Source: Candidatus Bipolaricaulota bacterium (GTDB taxonomy: Bacteria > Bipolaricaulota > Bipolaricaulia > UBA7950 > UBA9294). Taken from it: a DNA stretch of 37,142 bases. Shown piece after piece: positions 15,148-23,109 of this stretch; the first letter of the stretch is position 1; every line of letters starts with the position of its first letter. The notes beneath the pieces are model-generated. The model did no database searches. It had not been told where the DNA came from and saw nothing but the letters and a program-made list of their open reading frames with translations. Both the position numbers and the translations under genes were made by a program. The stretch lies in NCBI GenBank assembly GCA_026390345.1, contig JAPLGD010000056.1, forward strand, positions 1 through 37,142, given 5' to 3'.

Positions 15148-15766
15148 GCGGGTCCCCCGAGCGGACGCGCACGGCGTCAACGACCTTCCGCAGAGCGATC
15201 TCGGGATCCACCCCGCTCCTCCACGCGCGCGCCACCGCGGCGAGAAGCTCGAGACCTGCCCGCTCTTCGTTGTCGGCGGCGTCAAGGGGGTCCTCGACGG
15301 ACACGCCGTTGGGAAGCGAGGAAACGAGCTTGCGCGCTGCGAGAAGCGCAGGGAGCTCGACCTCTCGTCGCCCCGGCTCCGAGGCCTTTTCGGACGCCTT
15401 GATCTCATCCCAGCGTGTTCGAATCGAAGGCAAGTCGGACGGCGCGTCTCCAAACACGTGCGGGTGCCGGCGCTCGAGCTTGTCGGCCAGCGACCCCATC
15501 ACGTCGTCCAACGTGAACTCCCCCGCCTCTTCGGCGATCCGACTGTGGAGGAGGACCTGAAGAAGGAGGTCGCCGAGCTCGGACTTGAGCTCTTGCGGAT
15601 CGTTGCCGTCGATGGCGGCGACGACCTCGTGAGCTTCCTCGACCACGTAAGGACGAAGAGTCCGGTGATCCTGCGCGCGATCCCAGGGGCACCCGCCCTC
15701 GGGATCGCGCAATCGGGCAATCAAGTCGACGAGGCGGGCGAGCCGTTCGGCGTGCCGCTCGGTCAT
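15137..15766 (-). CDS. mazG: MazG nucleotide pyrophosphohydrolase
   Basis: Hydrolyses (d)NTPs to NMP and pyrophosphate as a house-cleaning enzyme. The typical opening LVDLIARLRDPEGGCPWDRAQDHRTLRPYVVEEAHEVV carries the E-E-x-x-E metal site, followed by LKSELGDLLLQVLLHSRIAEE with the E-x-x-D pair. RRHPHVFGD and IRTRWDEIKASEK are also family marks. The 209 residues are shorter than the ~260 of two-domain MazG, and the C-terminal repeat looks reduced. ATG 15766 begins one base after the stop of the upstream foldase gene; the track's nine extra residues lie inside that gene. Confidence 0.92.
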   Translation of the reverse strand: MTERHAERLARLVDLIARLRDPEGGCPWDRAQDHRTLRPYVVEEAHEVVAAIDGNDPQELKSELGDLLLQVLLHSRIAEEAGEFTLDDVMGSLADKLERRHPHVFGDAPSDLPSIRTRWDEIKASEKASEPGRREVELPALLAARKLVSSLPNGVSVEDPLDAADNEERAGLELLAAVARAWRSGVDPEIALRKVVDAVRVRSGDPRGR

Positions 15767-15767
15767 C

Positions 15768-18371
15768 CTACGGCGTGCTCCCCGCTGCGCCACCGGCTTC
15801 GACGATCAGCCCGCCGACTTCGTCCGCCCGGTACTTGGCGTCCGCCGCGCGAACCTTCTCAAGACGAGCCAGCGCGTCGGACGTGTTCCCGCGGGCGAGC
15901 TGGATCTTGGCCGATGCGATCAGCGCGTCGAGTCCAGCCGACGACAGCGGCTTGCCCTGCCCGACCTCGGCCTGCACCGTCGTCACGATCGAGTCGTACA
16001 GCTTGACCTTCGCCGCGTCGCGGTCGACGCGGGCAAGACCGCGGTTGAGGTAGTCGATGGCCGAGTCATACTCGGTCCGCCAGCGATACGCCTCGGCGAT
16101 GCCGAGGTAGGCGTCCTCCAACGTGGGCTTGAGGTCGATCAGCTTCGCGTACTCCCGCACCGCGGCGCTCCACTTGTACTGCTCGGCGTAGATCTTGGCC
16201 AGCCGGGACAGCGTCTCCGCGTCCGTGGGGTCGAGGGCGACGATCTGCATGGCCAGTCGCTCCCGCTGCTGCGTGTCAAACGAGCGCGCGAGCGCCGTGC
16301 GGAACTGCGTGAGAGCGTCGGCCGTCTGGCCCTTGGCGAGGTCGACGCTGCCCATTCCTTCGTAGGCGTCGGCACGATACGGGGAGCGCACGATCACCGA
16401 ATGGTACTCGCGCTCGGCGTCGGCGAGCTTGCCCATCGCGAGGTGAGCGTTGCCGAGCTTGACGTCGAGGTCGAGTCCGCCGCCGCTCTTCAGCCCCTCT
16501 TCATAGCGGGCGACGGTGCTGGCGTATAGGTCTGCGGCCTGTTGCTTGAACGTCGTGAGGGCCGTCTCCTCCGCCTCGGTACGCGATGCCTTCTTCGTGA
16601 GCGCGTCGCGCTCGCGGATGGCGCGCGTGAGCCGCGCGTAGGCGACGTCGCCCTCTGCAATTGTGAGCTTCGCGTTCGCCGGGTCGACTTGGCGAATCGC
16701 CGCGATCAAGTCCGCGGCCTGATCAGTCTGGCCCATGGCCAGGTCGACGCCGACCAGCTTGAGCATGATCGTCGCGTCGTTCGCCCGGACGCGCAGGGCC
16801 CCTTCGTACCGCGTCTTTGCGAGGCTGTAGTTCGCTTGCTTCACCGCGAGGTCTCCCGACGCGACGTACGCGGCCACGTTCGCCGGGTCCTTGGCGAGCA
16901 CCTCGGCGTAGCGAAGCTCCGCCTCGACGAAGTCGTCGCGGTCCGCGTACAGCTTCCCAAGAAGGAACGTCGCCGTGACGCTGTCCGGACTGAGCTCGAG
17001 GATGTGGTTCAGGAAGTTCTCGTCGGCTTCGACGTCCTCCAGCGCGGCCAGGTACGCCGCGAGCGCTCTGTCCAGGTCCTCCTTCTGGAGTGCCTTCAGC
17101 TCGTCGATCCTCTTCGTCTGCTCGGCGGTCGGGGCAGCGACCTTGCCAAGCGCCGTCAGCTCGGTCTGAAAGGACGACGCCTTCGATTCGTAGATCTGTC
17201 CGATGTAGTAGGGGACGTACTCGTCGCTTGACGTCCCCGCTTTCTGCAATCGCTCAAACTCAGCGAGGCCGAGGTCGATGTCCTCCTCCTGGAGGAGGAA
17301 CGCGCGCACGACGTCGAGCTGCACGTCGACGTTCTTCGTCTTGTACACCTCGCGGTACCACGTGTCGACCCGCGTTGCCGTCTCGTCCTTGACGTAGTCC
17401 TTCGCCACCTGCTCGTGGATCTCGGCGAGCGTCGGCGTGTGGGCTTCCTTGCGGTCGGTGACGCGGATGATGTGGTAGCCGTACGTGGTCTTCACCGGCT
17501 GGCTCAGCTCGCCCTTCGCGAGCGAGAACGCAGCCTCTTCGAACTCCTTCACCATCTGCCCTCGGCCGAACCAGCCGAGCTCCCCACCCTTGTCCCGCGT
17601 GCCGGCGTCGAGCGAGTACTGCTTGGCCAGCGCCGCGAAGTCCCCGCCCGCTACCAGCTTCGCCCGCACCTCTTGGGCCGTCTCGAGGCTGTCGACGAGG
17701 ATGTGCGACGCTTGGACCTGCTCGGGCTGGTCGTACTTCGCGATGTTCTTCTCGAAGTACGTGCCGACCTCGACTTCGGTGGGTTCGATCGTCCCGGCAA
17801 CTTGCTTGTTGACGGCGTCGGCGACGTACTGCGTCTCGATGCTTGCGCGCAGCCGGCCCTTGAACGACTCGAGCGTCTCACCGGTCTGGCTCAAGTACGT
17901 GATGAGCTGCTCCTCGGTGATCTTGTACGACGCCAGGAGTTGAGCGTACTGCTCAGCGAGGGACGCGTCGACGGTCTCCTTCGTCACGCGAATTCCTCGG
18001 GACTTCGCCTCCTCGGCGTAGATGGCCTGGCGGATCAGGTCGGACATCGCCCCGGCCTGGAGCCGCAACTGGAGCATCGCGCCCGCTGCTCCGGAGAAGA
18101 TCCCGGAGGCATCCTGCCCCGCCTGGGTGTAGATGTTCTGGTACTGAGTCACGAGCTGCGAGGCCCGCTCTTGGAACATCGTCAGGCTGATCTTCTCTCC
18201 ACCGACGCTCGCCGCGTAGGTCGGCGCTTCCTCGCTGCCGTTCTGTTCCGACGATCCACCAAACAACCCGCCGGACCGAGTGCCGGTGTACAGCCCTACG
18301 CCGCCCACGAGGAACGCGATAACCACGGCCCAGATGACCGCGCGCTGATGTCGCTTGAAGAACGTTGGCAT
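15768..18371 (-). CDS. Membrane-anchored PpiC-type peptidyl-prolyl isomerase with long TPR region
   Basis: An 867-residue exported foldase. An N-terminal anchor (residues ~11-29, AVIWAVVIAFLVGGVGL) leads to a SurA_N/PpiD-like helical domain (~50-215). A PpiC rotamase domain follows (~219-308, ASHILVDSLETAQEVRAKL, GGELGWFGRGQMVKEFEEAA, YGYHIIRV). The remaining ~520 residues are TPR-like helices (for example FLLGKLYADRDDFVEAELRY and AYLGIAEAYRWRTEYDSAID). The PPIase part would act outside the membrane on secreted or envelope proteins, with the TPR region as a docking scaffold. It is the first gene of an operon with mazG, the DUF4911-like gene and yqeG, with its own promoter. The SurA/PpiD-plus-TPR fusion is longer than classical SurA or PpiD. 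Confidence 0.88.
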   Translation of the reverse strand: MPTFFKRHQRAVIWAVVIAFLVGGVGLYTGTRSGGLFGGSSEQNGSEEAPTYAASVGGEKISLTMFQERASQLVTQYQNIYTQAGQDASGIFSGAAGAMLQLRLQAGAMSDLIRQAIYAEEAKSRGIRVTKETVDASLAEQYAQLLASYKITEEQLITYLSQTGETLESFKGRLRASIETQYVADAVNKQVAGTIEPTEVEVGTYFEKNIAKYDQPEQVQASHILVDSLETAQEVRAKLVAGGDFAALAKQYSLDAGTRDKGGELGWFGRGQMVKEFEEAAFSLAKGELSQPVKTTYGYHIIRVTDRKEAHTPTLAEIHEQVAKDYVKDETATRVDTWYREVYKTKNVDVQLDVVRAFLLQEEDIDLGLAEFERLQKAGTSSDEYVPYYIGQIYESKASSFQTELTALGKVAAPTAEQTKRIDELKALQKEDLDRALAAYLAALEDVEADENFLNHILELSPDSVTATFLLGKLYADRDDFVEAELRYAEVLAKDPANVAAYVASGDLAVKQANYSLAKTRYEGALRVRANDATIMLKLVGVDLAMGQTDQAADLIAAIRQVDPANAKLTIAEGDVAYARLTRAIRERDALTKKASRTEAEETALTTFKQQAADLYASTVARYEEGLKSGGGLDLDVKLGNAHLAMGKLADAEREYHSVIVRSPYRADAYEGMGSVDLAKGQTADALTQFRTALARSFDTQQRERLAMQIVALDPTDAETLSRLAKIYAEQYKWSAAVREYAKLIDLKPTLEDAYLGIAEAYRWRTEYDSAIDYLNRGLARVDRDAAKVKLYDSIVTTVQAEVGQGKPLSSAGLDALIASAKIQLARGNTSDALARLEKVRAADAKYRADEVGGLIVEAGGAAGSTP

Positions 18372-18414
18372 TGCAGTACGTCACTCCCTTGGTGAGAATT
18401 GCAGACTCGCGTGA

Positions 18415-18443
18415 ATAGTACAGACCTCGATCCCGCCCAACAA
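18415..18443 (-). promoter_or_regulatory. Predicted promoter of the foldase-mazG-yqeG operon
   Basis: TTGTTG and TACTAT are spaced by 17 bases on the minus strand. The pair begins about 20 bases after the spoVS stop and ends 44 bases before the foldase start, so it separates the two transcription units. Confidence 0.6.
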
Positions 18444-18462
18444 GGACCCCGCGAATCTCGGG

Positions 18463-18771
18463 CTACACGACGTCGCCACCCCGCACGACGCTGGCGCGCG
18501 GATCGTGCCGCGGTCGAATGTCCAGGTGGATCGCCGTCTTCTCATCTTCGCCTTCGGCGATTCGAACGGTGGAGAAGCTCGGCGTGCAGTAGAGATCCAG
18601 GCCGCTCGGAGCGACGTACCCCCGCGCAATCGCGATGGCCTTCACCGCCTGGTTCACCGCTCGCGGTCCGATGACGTGGATCTCCGCCGATCCGCACTCG
18701 CGAATGCCGTTGGCGATCGCCCCCGCGGCCGCACCGGGATCCGAGCTCGTCGACACCCTTAGAACGCTCAT
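18463..18771 (-). CDS. spoVS: SpoVS family protein (Alba-like)
   Basis: A 102-residue SpoVS homologue. The family has an Alba-like nucleic-acid-binding fold; in Bacillus subtilis it affects sporulation, but it is widespread in non-spore-formers. The sequence VLRVSTSSDPGAAAGAIANG is followed by AEIHVIGPRAVNQAVKAIAIARGYVAPSG and DLYCTPSFSTVRI, which match the family closely. The start at 18771 follows GGAGGGCGGGG. The track merges it into a long RNase Y shadow ORF. It begins 14 bases after the rny stop. The B. subtilis order is rny-ymdB-spoVS; ymdB is absent here. About 15 extra basic residues trail the usual end. Confidence 0.93.
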   Translation of the reverse strand: MSVLRVSTSSDPGAAAGAIANGIRECGSAEIHVIGPRAVNQAVKAIAIARGYVAPSGLDLYCTPSFSTVRIAEGEDEKTAIHLDIRPRHDPRASVVRGGDVV

Positions 18772-18785
18772 CCCCGCCCTCCGCT

Positions 18786-20303
18786 CTACTTGGCGCTCTC
18801 GCTGAACTGCGTCTGCCGGATCACGTTGACCTTGATCTCGCCGGGGTAGCTCAGCTCCTGCTCGATGGCCCGCGCGATGTCGTAGGCGATCTTCGCCGCC
18901 GCGTCGTCGCTCGCCCGATCGGGCTGCACCATGACCCGCACTTCGCGGCCAGCTTGAATGGCATACGCCTCCTGGACCGCGGGGAACGATCGGCACAGCT
19001 CCTCGAGATCGTGCAAACGCTGGACGTACCGCTCGTACGTCTCCTGCCGCGCGCCGGGGCGCGCCGCCGACAGCGTGTCGGCGGCCTGGATCAGAATGTC
19101 GAGGATCCCGGTCGGCTCCACGTCCTCGTGGTGCGCCGCAATCGCCTGCACGACGTCCTTGGCCTCGCCGTAGCGTCGGGCGAGGTCGGCGCTGATCGTG
19201 GCGTGCGGACCGTCCACTTCGTGGTCGACGGCCTTGCCGATGTCGTGCAGCAGACCGGCGCGCTTCGCCTTCTTGGAGTTCACCCCGAGCTCGTCGGCGA
19301 GGATCTTCGCGATCACACTGACTTCGATCGAGTGCACGAGCTGGTTCTGCCCGTAGCTCGTCCGATAGTGGAGCCGACCCAGGAGCGCCGCGAGCTCCGG
19401 ATGGAGGTCGATCCCGAGGTCGAAGGCGGCCTTGCGGCCCTCCTCCTTGACCCGCTCGGCGAGCCGCGCCTTGGCGCGCTGGACCTTCTCCTCGATCTGT
19501 GCGGGGTGAATGCGCCCATCCTCGATGAGGCGGGTGAGGGCCATGCGCGCGACCTCGCGGCGCAACGGGTGGAAGCACGAAAGCACGACCATCTCGGGGG
19601 TGTCATCGACCAGGAGTTCCACGCCGGTGAGCGCTTCGAACGTCTTGATGTTGCGGCCTTCCCTGCCGATGATCCTGCCCTTGAACTCCTCCGACGGGAG
19701 CGGCACCGAGCTGACGGTGCTCTCCTCCACGTATTCCGGCGCATAGCGCTGGACGGCGGTCGCCACGATGTGAGCCGCCCGCTCCTTGGCCTCTTCCTTC
19801 GCCCGCCGCTCGATCTCCTCGATCTTGCGTGAGAAGTACCGCTGGGAGTCGTTCTCGACGACCTTGAGGAGGTGCTCCCTCGCCTGGTCCTGGGTCCACC
19901 CGGCAACCTGCTCCAGCTGGTGCTTCCCTTGCTCGAGGAGCTTCGACCCCTCGTCCTTCAGCTTGACGAGCTCTTCCTCGTCGGCACGAAGCGAGTCCTC
20001 GATCTTTTCGAGGTTCGTGGCGCGCGTTCCCAGTCGCTCTTCGCGCTTGGCGACCCGCTCCTCGGCGCGGGCGACGTCCTCTTCCCGCCGCTTGGCGCGC
20101 TCCTCGGCCTCGTCGCGCAGCTCTTGGGCCTGCTGGCGGGCCTCCAGGAGCAGTTCCTTCTTCGCCTGCTCGGCCTCGTCCTGAGCCGTTCTGAGGATCT
20201 CGCCCTCCCGGCGGCGGCGTGGGACACTGCCGATCAAGAGGCCGATTCCAATGGCCGCGATCAGACTCAATCCCAACCCGAGGTAGTTCAAGACCGGGCT
20301 CAA
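18786..20303 (-). CDS. rny: Ribonuclease Y
   Basis: Membrane-anchored endoribonuclease that starts mRNA decay. It has 505 residues: an N-terminal membrane helix (LGLGLSLIAAIGIGLLIG), a long charged coiled coil (EAEQAKKELLLEARQQAQEL onward), a KH domain (GRIIGREGRNIKTFEALTGV) and an HD domain (AGLLHDIGKAVDHEVDGPH, then AIAAHHEDVEP). The best start is TTG at 20303, with AAGGAAGG seven bases in front; the track's ATG at 20390 lies before the likely promoter. TATAAT at 20340-20345 would give a ~30-base leader. The gene is followed by spoVS in the same unit. Confidence 0.95.
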   Translation of the reverse strand: MSPVLNYLGLGLSLIAAIGIGLLIGSVPRRRREGEILRTAQDEAEQAKKELLLEARQQAQELRDEAEERAKRREEDVARAEERVAKREERLGTRATNLEKIEDSLRADEEELVKLKDEGSKLLEQGKHQLEQVAGWTQDQAREHLLKVVENDSQRYFSRKIEEIERRAKEEAKERAAHIVATAVQRYAPEYVEESTVSSVPLPSEEFKGRIIGREGRNIKTFEALTGVELLVDDTPEMVVLSCFHPLRREVARMALTRLIEDGRIHPAQIEEKVQRAKARLAERVKEEGRKAAFDLGIDLHPELAALLGRLHYRTSYGQNQLVHSIEVSVIAKILADELGVNSKKAKRAGLLHDIGKAVDHEVDGPHATISADLARRYGEAKDVVQAIAAHHEDVEPTGILDILIQAADTLSAARPGARQETYERYVQRLHDLEELCRSFPAVQEAYAIQAGREVRVMVQPDRASDDAAAKIAYDIARAIEQELSYPGEIKVNVIRQTQFSESAK

Positions 20304-20339
20304 GCTCAGTTCCTTCCTTTCCGTGAGGCCGCAGGGAGG

Positions 20340-20368
20340 ATTATACCCTGTTCCCGCCCCCGACAGGA
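20340..20368 (-). promoter_or_regulatory. Predicted promoter of rny-spoVS
   Basis: A perfect TATAAT at 20340-20345 on the minus strand, about 37 bases before the rny start codon. The -35 region is poor (TCCTGT at 17-base spacing), so the call rests mainly on the -10 and its position. Confidence 0.5.
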
Positions 20369-20457
20369 CGAGCGGTAGGCAGGAACCCACGGACGGGAGG
20401 GAGGGGATGCGAGGCGACCTGTCGGAACGACGGAGCGCGAGCGGCGGCTTGCCCGCA

Positions 20458-21405
20458 TCAGGGGGTGGCGGCCGCCGCGGCCTCCGACGGGCTCGTGACT
20501 TCGATATCGAGTCCGAGGAGCTTCGCGGTCAGCCGAACGTTCTGTCCACCCTTGCCAATGGCGAGTGACAGCTCGTCATCCGGCACAAGGACCTTGGCCT
20601 TCCGATTCTCCTTGTCCAGCTCGACGGAGAGGACGGACGCCGGCTCGAGGCCATTCTTGAGCAACTGAACTGGATCCTCGCTCCACCGGACGAGGTCGAT
20701 CTTCTCGCCCGACAGCTCGCGTGTCACGACACGCACCCTGGCGCCGCCGGCGCCCACGCAGGTTCCGACGGGGTCGACGTTCCGGTCGAGCGACTCGACG
20801 GCCACCTTGGACCTTCGTCCCGGCTCGCGGGCGATCGCTCGAATGACGAGGATCCCCTCGTCGATCTCCGGGACTTCGAGCCGCATCAACTCCGCGACGA
20901 ACTCCTTCCGAGTTCGCGAGAGGAGGATGCGCGGATCGCCCTGGGTCTGCTCGACGCTGACGAGGTAGCAGCGAAGGCGCTGGCCCGCGTGGTACCGCTC
21001 GCCCGGAATCCGCTCGGGCTCCGGCAGAATCGCTTCGGCCTCCCCCAAGTTGACCCAGACGCTCTTCCCTTCGAACCGATGGATCGAGCCGCTGATGATC
21101 TCCCCAACGCGGGTCACATAGAGGTTGTAGACGATCTCGCGCCGGCGCTGAACGATCTCCTGGCGGATCGTTTCCTCGGCCTTCTTCGTGGCGATGCGGC
21201 CGAACGCCGCGAGGTCGATGTGCTCACCGCGGATGAGGATGTCCCCGGAGTGCTGGTCAATCTCGACCTCGACCTCCTCCTCCAGGCCATGCTCCTCCTG
21301 GTAGGCGGCCGCGAGGCCTTTGCGAATGGCCGCATAGAGATCCTCTCGCGGGATCCCTTTCTCTTTGGCCATCTCTTCCAGCGCTTCTATGAACTCGATG
21401 TTCAT
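20458..21405 (-). CDS. nusA: Transcription elongation/termination factor NusA
   Basis: Binds RNA polymerase and nascent RNA and tunes pausing, termination and antitermination. The 315 residues comprise an N-terminal polymerase-binding domain (MNIEFIEALEEMAKEKGIP), an S1 domain (~103-170, ISGSIHRFEGKSVWVNLG) and two KH domains (VDPVGTCVGAGGARVR; LSLAIGKGGQNVRLTAKLLG). It ends soon after KH2, without the acidic repeats of the E. coli protein and a little short for the family. Its usual partners rimP, ylxR and infB are absent; rny lies downstream instead. The ribosome site is weak (AGGATAGG). A TTGTTC/TATAAT promoter gives a leader of ~145 bases. Confidence 0.95.
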   Translation of the reverse strand: MNIEFIEALEEMAKEKGIPREDLYAAIRKGLAAAYQEEHGLEEEVEVEIDQHSGDILIRGEHIDLAAFGRIATKKAEETIRQEIVQRRREIVYNLYVTRVGEIISGSIHRFEGKSVWVNLGEAEAILPEPERIPGERYHAGQRLRCYLVSVEQTQGDPRILLSRTRKEFVAELMRLEVPEIDEGILVIRAIAREPGRRSKVAVESLDRNVDPVGTCVGAGGARVRVVTRELSGEKIDLVRWSEDPVQLLKNGLEPASVLSVELDKENRKAKVLVPDDELSLAIGKGGQNVRLTAKLLGLDIEVTSPSEAAAAATP

Positions 21406-21555
21406 CGTTCGCCTATCCTGTCGTGCCAGCCTGAGACGCCGGGTGTCCTCACCGCGGTGGACTTCTCACCGCCAGCCTCTTACTCTCTCCCTAACAAACA
21501 ACGCGGTCGCACAAGTGGCGACCTGCCGTCCGTCCCAGATGGACGCGCTCTGGGC

Positions 21556-21584
21556 ATTATACGGGAGTCCGCGTGAGCGAACAA
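21556..21584 (-). promoter_or_regulatory. Predicted sigma70-type promoter of nusA
   Basis: On the minus strand, TTGTTC and a perfect TATAAT are separated by 17 bases. The implied ~145-base leader contains GGTCGC/GCGACC and GCGGTG/CACCGC hairpins, which could be regulatory. The element overlaps the upstream region of the divergent rluD gene. Confidence 0.65.
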
Positions 21585-21600
21585 ACGAGTCCCCAACCCA

Positions 21601-22512
21601 ATGGAAGACATCATCCGGATCGTTGAACCCGAAGAAGAGGGTGAGCGCCTCGACCGTGCTCTCGTCGCCGTCGCCGGAGGGCTCGCCCGGGCGGAGATCC
21701 AGCGCCAGATTCGCGCCGGGCGCGTTCTCGTCGACTCCATCGCCGTCATCCAGCCGTCCCGGCGCCTACGTGCCGGCGAGCAGATCGTCTGGCACGTCGC
21801 ACCGCAGGAGACCCTGACTCCGCGGGAGCTCGCCATCCCGATCCTGTACGAGGACGACGTGCTTCTCGTCGTCAACAAGCCCGCAGGTCTTGTTGTGCAC
21901 CCCGGCGCGGGAACGACGGAGACCACACTCGTCGAGGCCCTCCTCGTCGGCCGCGACCTCCCCGCTTCGGACGACCCCGTTCGGCCCGGTATCGTCCATC
22001 GACTCGACAAGGAGACGAGCGGCGTCCTCGTCGTCGCGAAGACGGCCGAGGCGCTCGCGTCCCTTCAGGGGCAGTTCGCGGCGCGCACAGTCGAGAAGCT
22101 GTACTTGGCGCTGGTCGATGGCGTCATCGCCGAGGACGAAGGTCGCATCGACGCGCCGATCGGCCGGGACCCCGCGATCCCCCGCCGCATGAGCATCCAG
22201 GCGGGAGGACGAACGGCGCAGACTCTGTTCCGCGTCCTCCGCCACGAAGGCAACCGATCCTTCCTCCTCGTGCGGCCGCTCACGGGAAGGACGCACCAGG
22301 TCCGCGTGCACTTCCAGTACATCGGTCATCCGGTCGTCGGAGACGGAATCTACGACGGCTCTGCGGCTTCCAGCCTCGGCCTGCACTCGTGGAGACTGAC
22401 GATCCGCCACCCATCCTCGGGAGACATGATGACGTTCGAAGCTCCGCCGCCCCCCGAGTTCCCGGCGTTCGACTACGAAGCGCTGCGAGAGAGCGACCTC
22501 GCGGCGACGTAG
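21601..22512 (+). CDS. rluD: RluA/RluD family 23S rRNA pseudouridine synthase
   Basis: Isomerises uridines in 23S rRNA to pseudouridine. An N-terminal S4 RNA-binding domain (residues ~10-75, ERLDRALVAVAGGLARAEIQ) is joined to the catalytic domain. The catalytic aspartate lies in GIVHRLDKETSGVLVVAKT, with ILYEDDVLLVVNKPAGLVVHPG before it and VRPLTGRTHQVRVHFQYIGHPVVGD after it. The 303 residues fit. RluD-like specificity (helix 69) is likely from the S4 domain and motif spacing but is not certain. The 3' end overlaps the convergent phosphatidyltransferase gene by 40 bases. Confidence 0.93.
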   Translation: MEDIIRIVEPEEEGERLDRALVAVAGGLARAEIQRQIRAGRVLVDSIAVIQPSRRLRAGEQIVWHVAPQETLTPRELAIPILYEDDVLLVVNKPAGLVVHPGAGTTETTLVEALLVGRDLPASDDPVRPGIVHRLDKETSGVLVVAKTAEALASLQGQFAARTVEKLYLALVDGVIAEDEGRIDAPIGRDPAIPRRMSIQAGGRTAQTLFRVLRHEGNRSFLLVRPLTGRTHQVRVHFQYIGHPVVGDGIYDGSAASSLGLHSWRLTIRHPSSGDMMTFEAPPPPEFPAFDYEALRESDLAAT

Positions 22513-22985
22513 TAGTCGATCGCGGCCGCGTAGGTGAGCGCGGTCGCTGTGTAGAAGAGTTCCACTCCCCCGGGCCATCCGGCCATGACGAACGCGATCG
22601 CGACGAAGGCAGACGCTGACGCGACCTTCCCGAGGATCCTCGCCGCCTGGACGAGGTTTCCGCGCATGCGGAGTGCGAGGGCGCCGATCCCGATCCCGAC
22701 TTGAGGGGCGAGGAACAGGACGACGGCCAGCGTCGGCAAGAAGCCGAGCGTGTAGAGCGTGAACAGGACGGAGACGTACAAGGCCTTATCCACAAGGGGA
22801 TCGAGGACCTTGCCGAGGCGAGTCACCTCGTGCCGCTTCCGTGCGACGAGCCCGTCGATCGGGTCTGTCGCGCAGGCGGCCAGGAAGACCCACCACGCCG
22901 CCCATCGCTCGCCCAGGACCAGGAGAACGACCACCGGAACGATGGCGAGGCCGCGCGTGATCGTGATGGCGTTGGCGAGCGACAT
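22473..22985 (-). CDS. pgsA: CDP-alcohol phosphatidyltransferase (PgsA-like)
   Basis: A 170-residue membrane enzyme that moves a phosphatidyl group from CDP-diacylglycerol to an alcohol, most likely glycerol 3-phosphate, to make phosphatidylglycerophosphate. The family signature is seen as DPIDGLVARKRHEVTRLGKVLDPLVDK (DG-x2-AR-x8-G-x3-D-x3-D), after an N-terminal NAITITRGLAIVPVVVLL helix. Further membrane segments follow, for about five in all. The exact alcohol cannot be told from the motif, so the symbol is tentative. It overlaps the 3' end of rluD on the other strand. Confidence 0.88.
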   Translation of the reverse strand: MSLANAITITRGLAIVPVVVLLVLGERWAAWWVFLAACATDPIDGLVARKRHEVTRLGKVLDPLVDKALYVSVLFTLYTLGFLPTLAVVLFLAPQVGIGIGALALRMRGNLVQAARILGKVASASAFVAIAFVMAGWPGGVELFYTATALTYAAAIDYYVAARSLSRSAS

Positions 22986-23031
22986 GATCGCGGAGAATCA
23001 TAGATCGCTCTTCCCTGCTTCACAACTACCC

Positions 23032-23061
23032 TTGAAGCCCTTTCGCCAAGCTCGGTATAAT
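23032..23061 (+). promoter_or_regulatory. Near-consensus sigma70-type promoter of the cpgS-like gene
   Basis: TTGAAG (-35) and a perfect TATAAT (-10) are spaced by 18 bases, about 50 bases before the ATG at 23110. It is among the clearest promoters in the window. Confidence 0.75.
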
Positions 23062-23109
23062 CCCACCCTTCACGGGTCCGGTGAGGATCCTGCAAGGGGA
23101 GGGCAAGTC

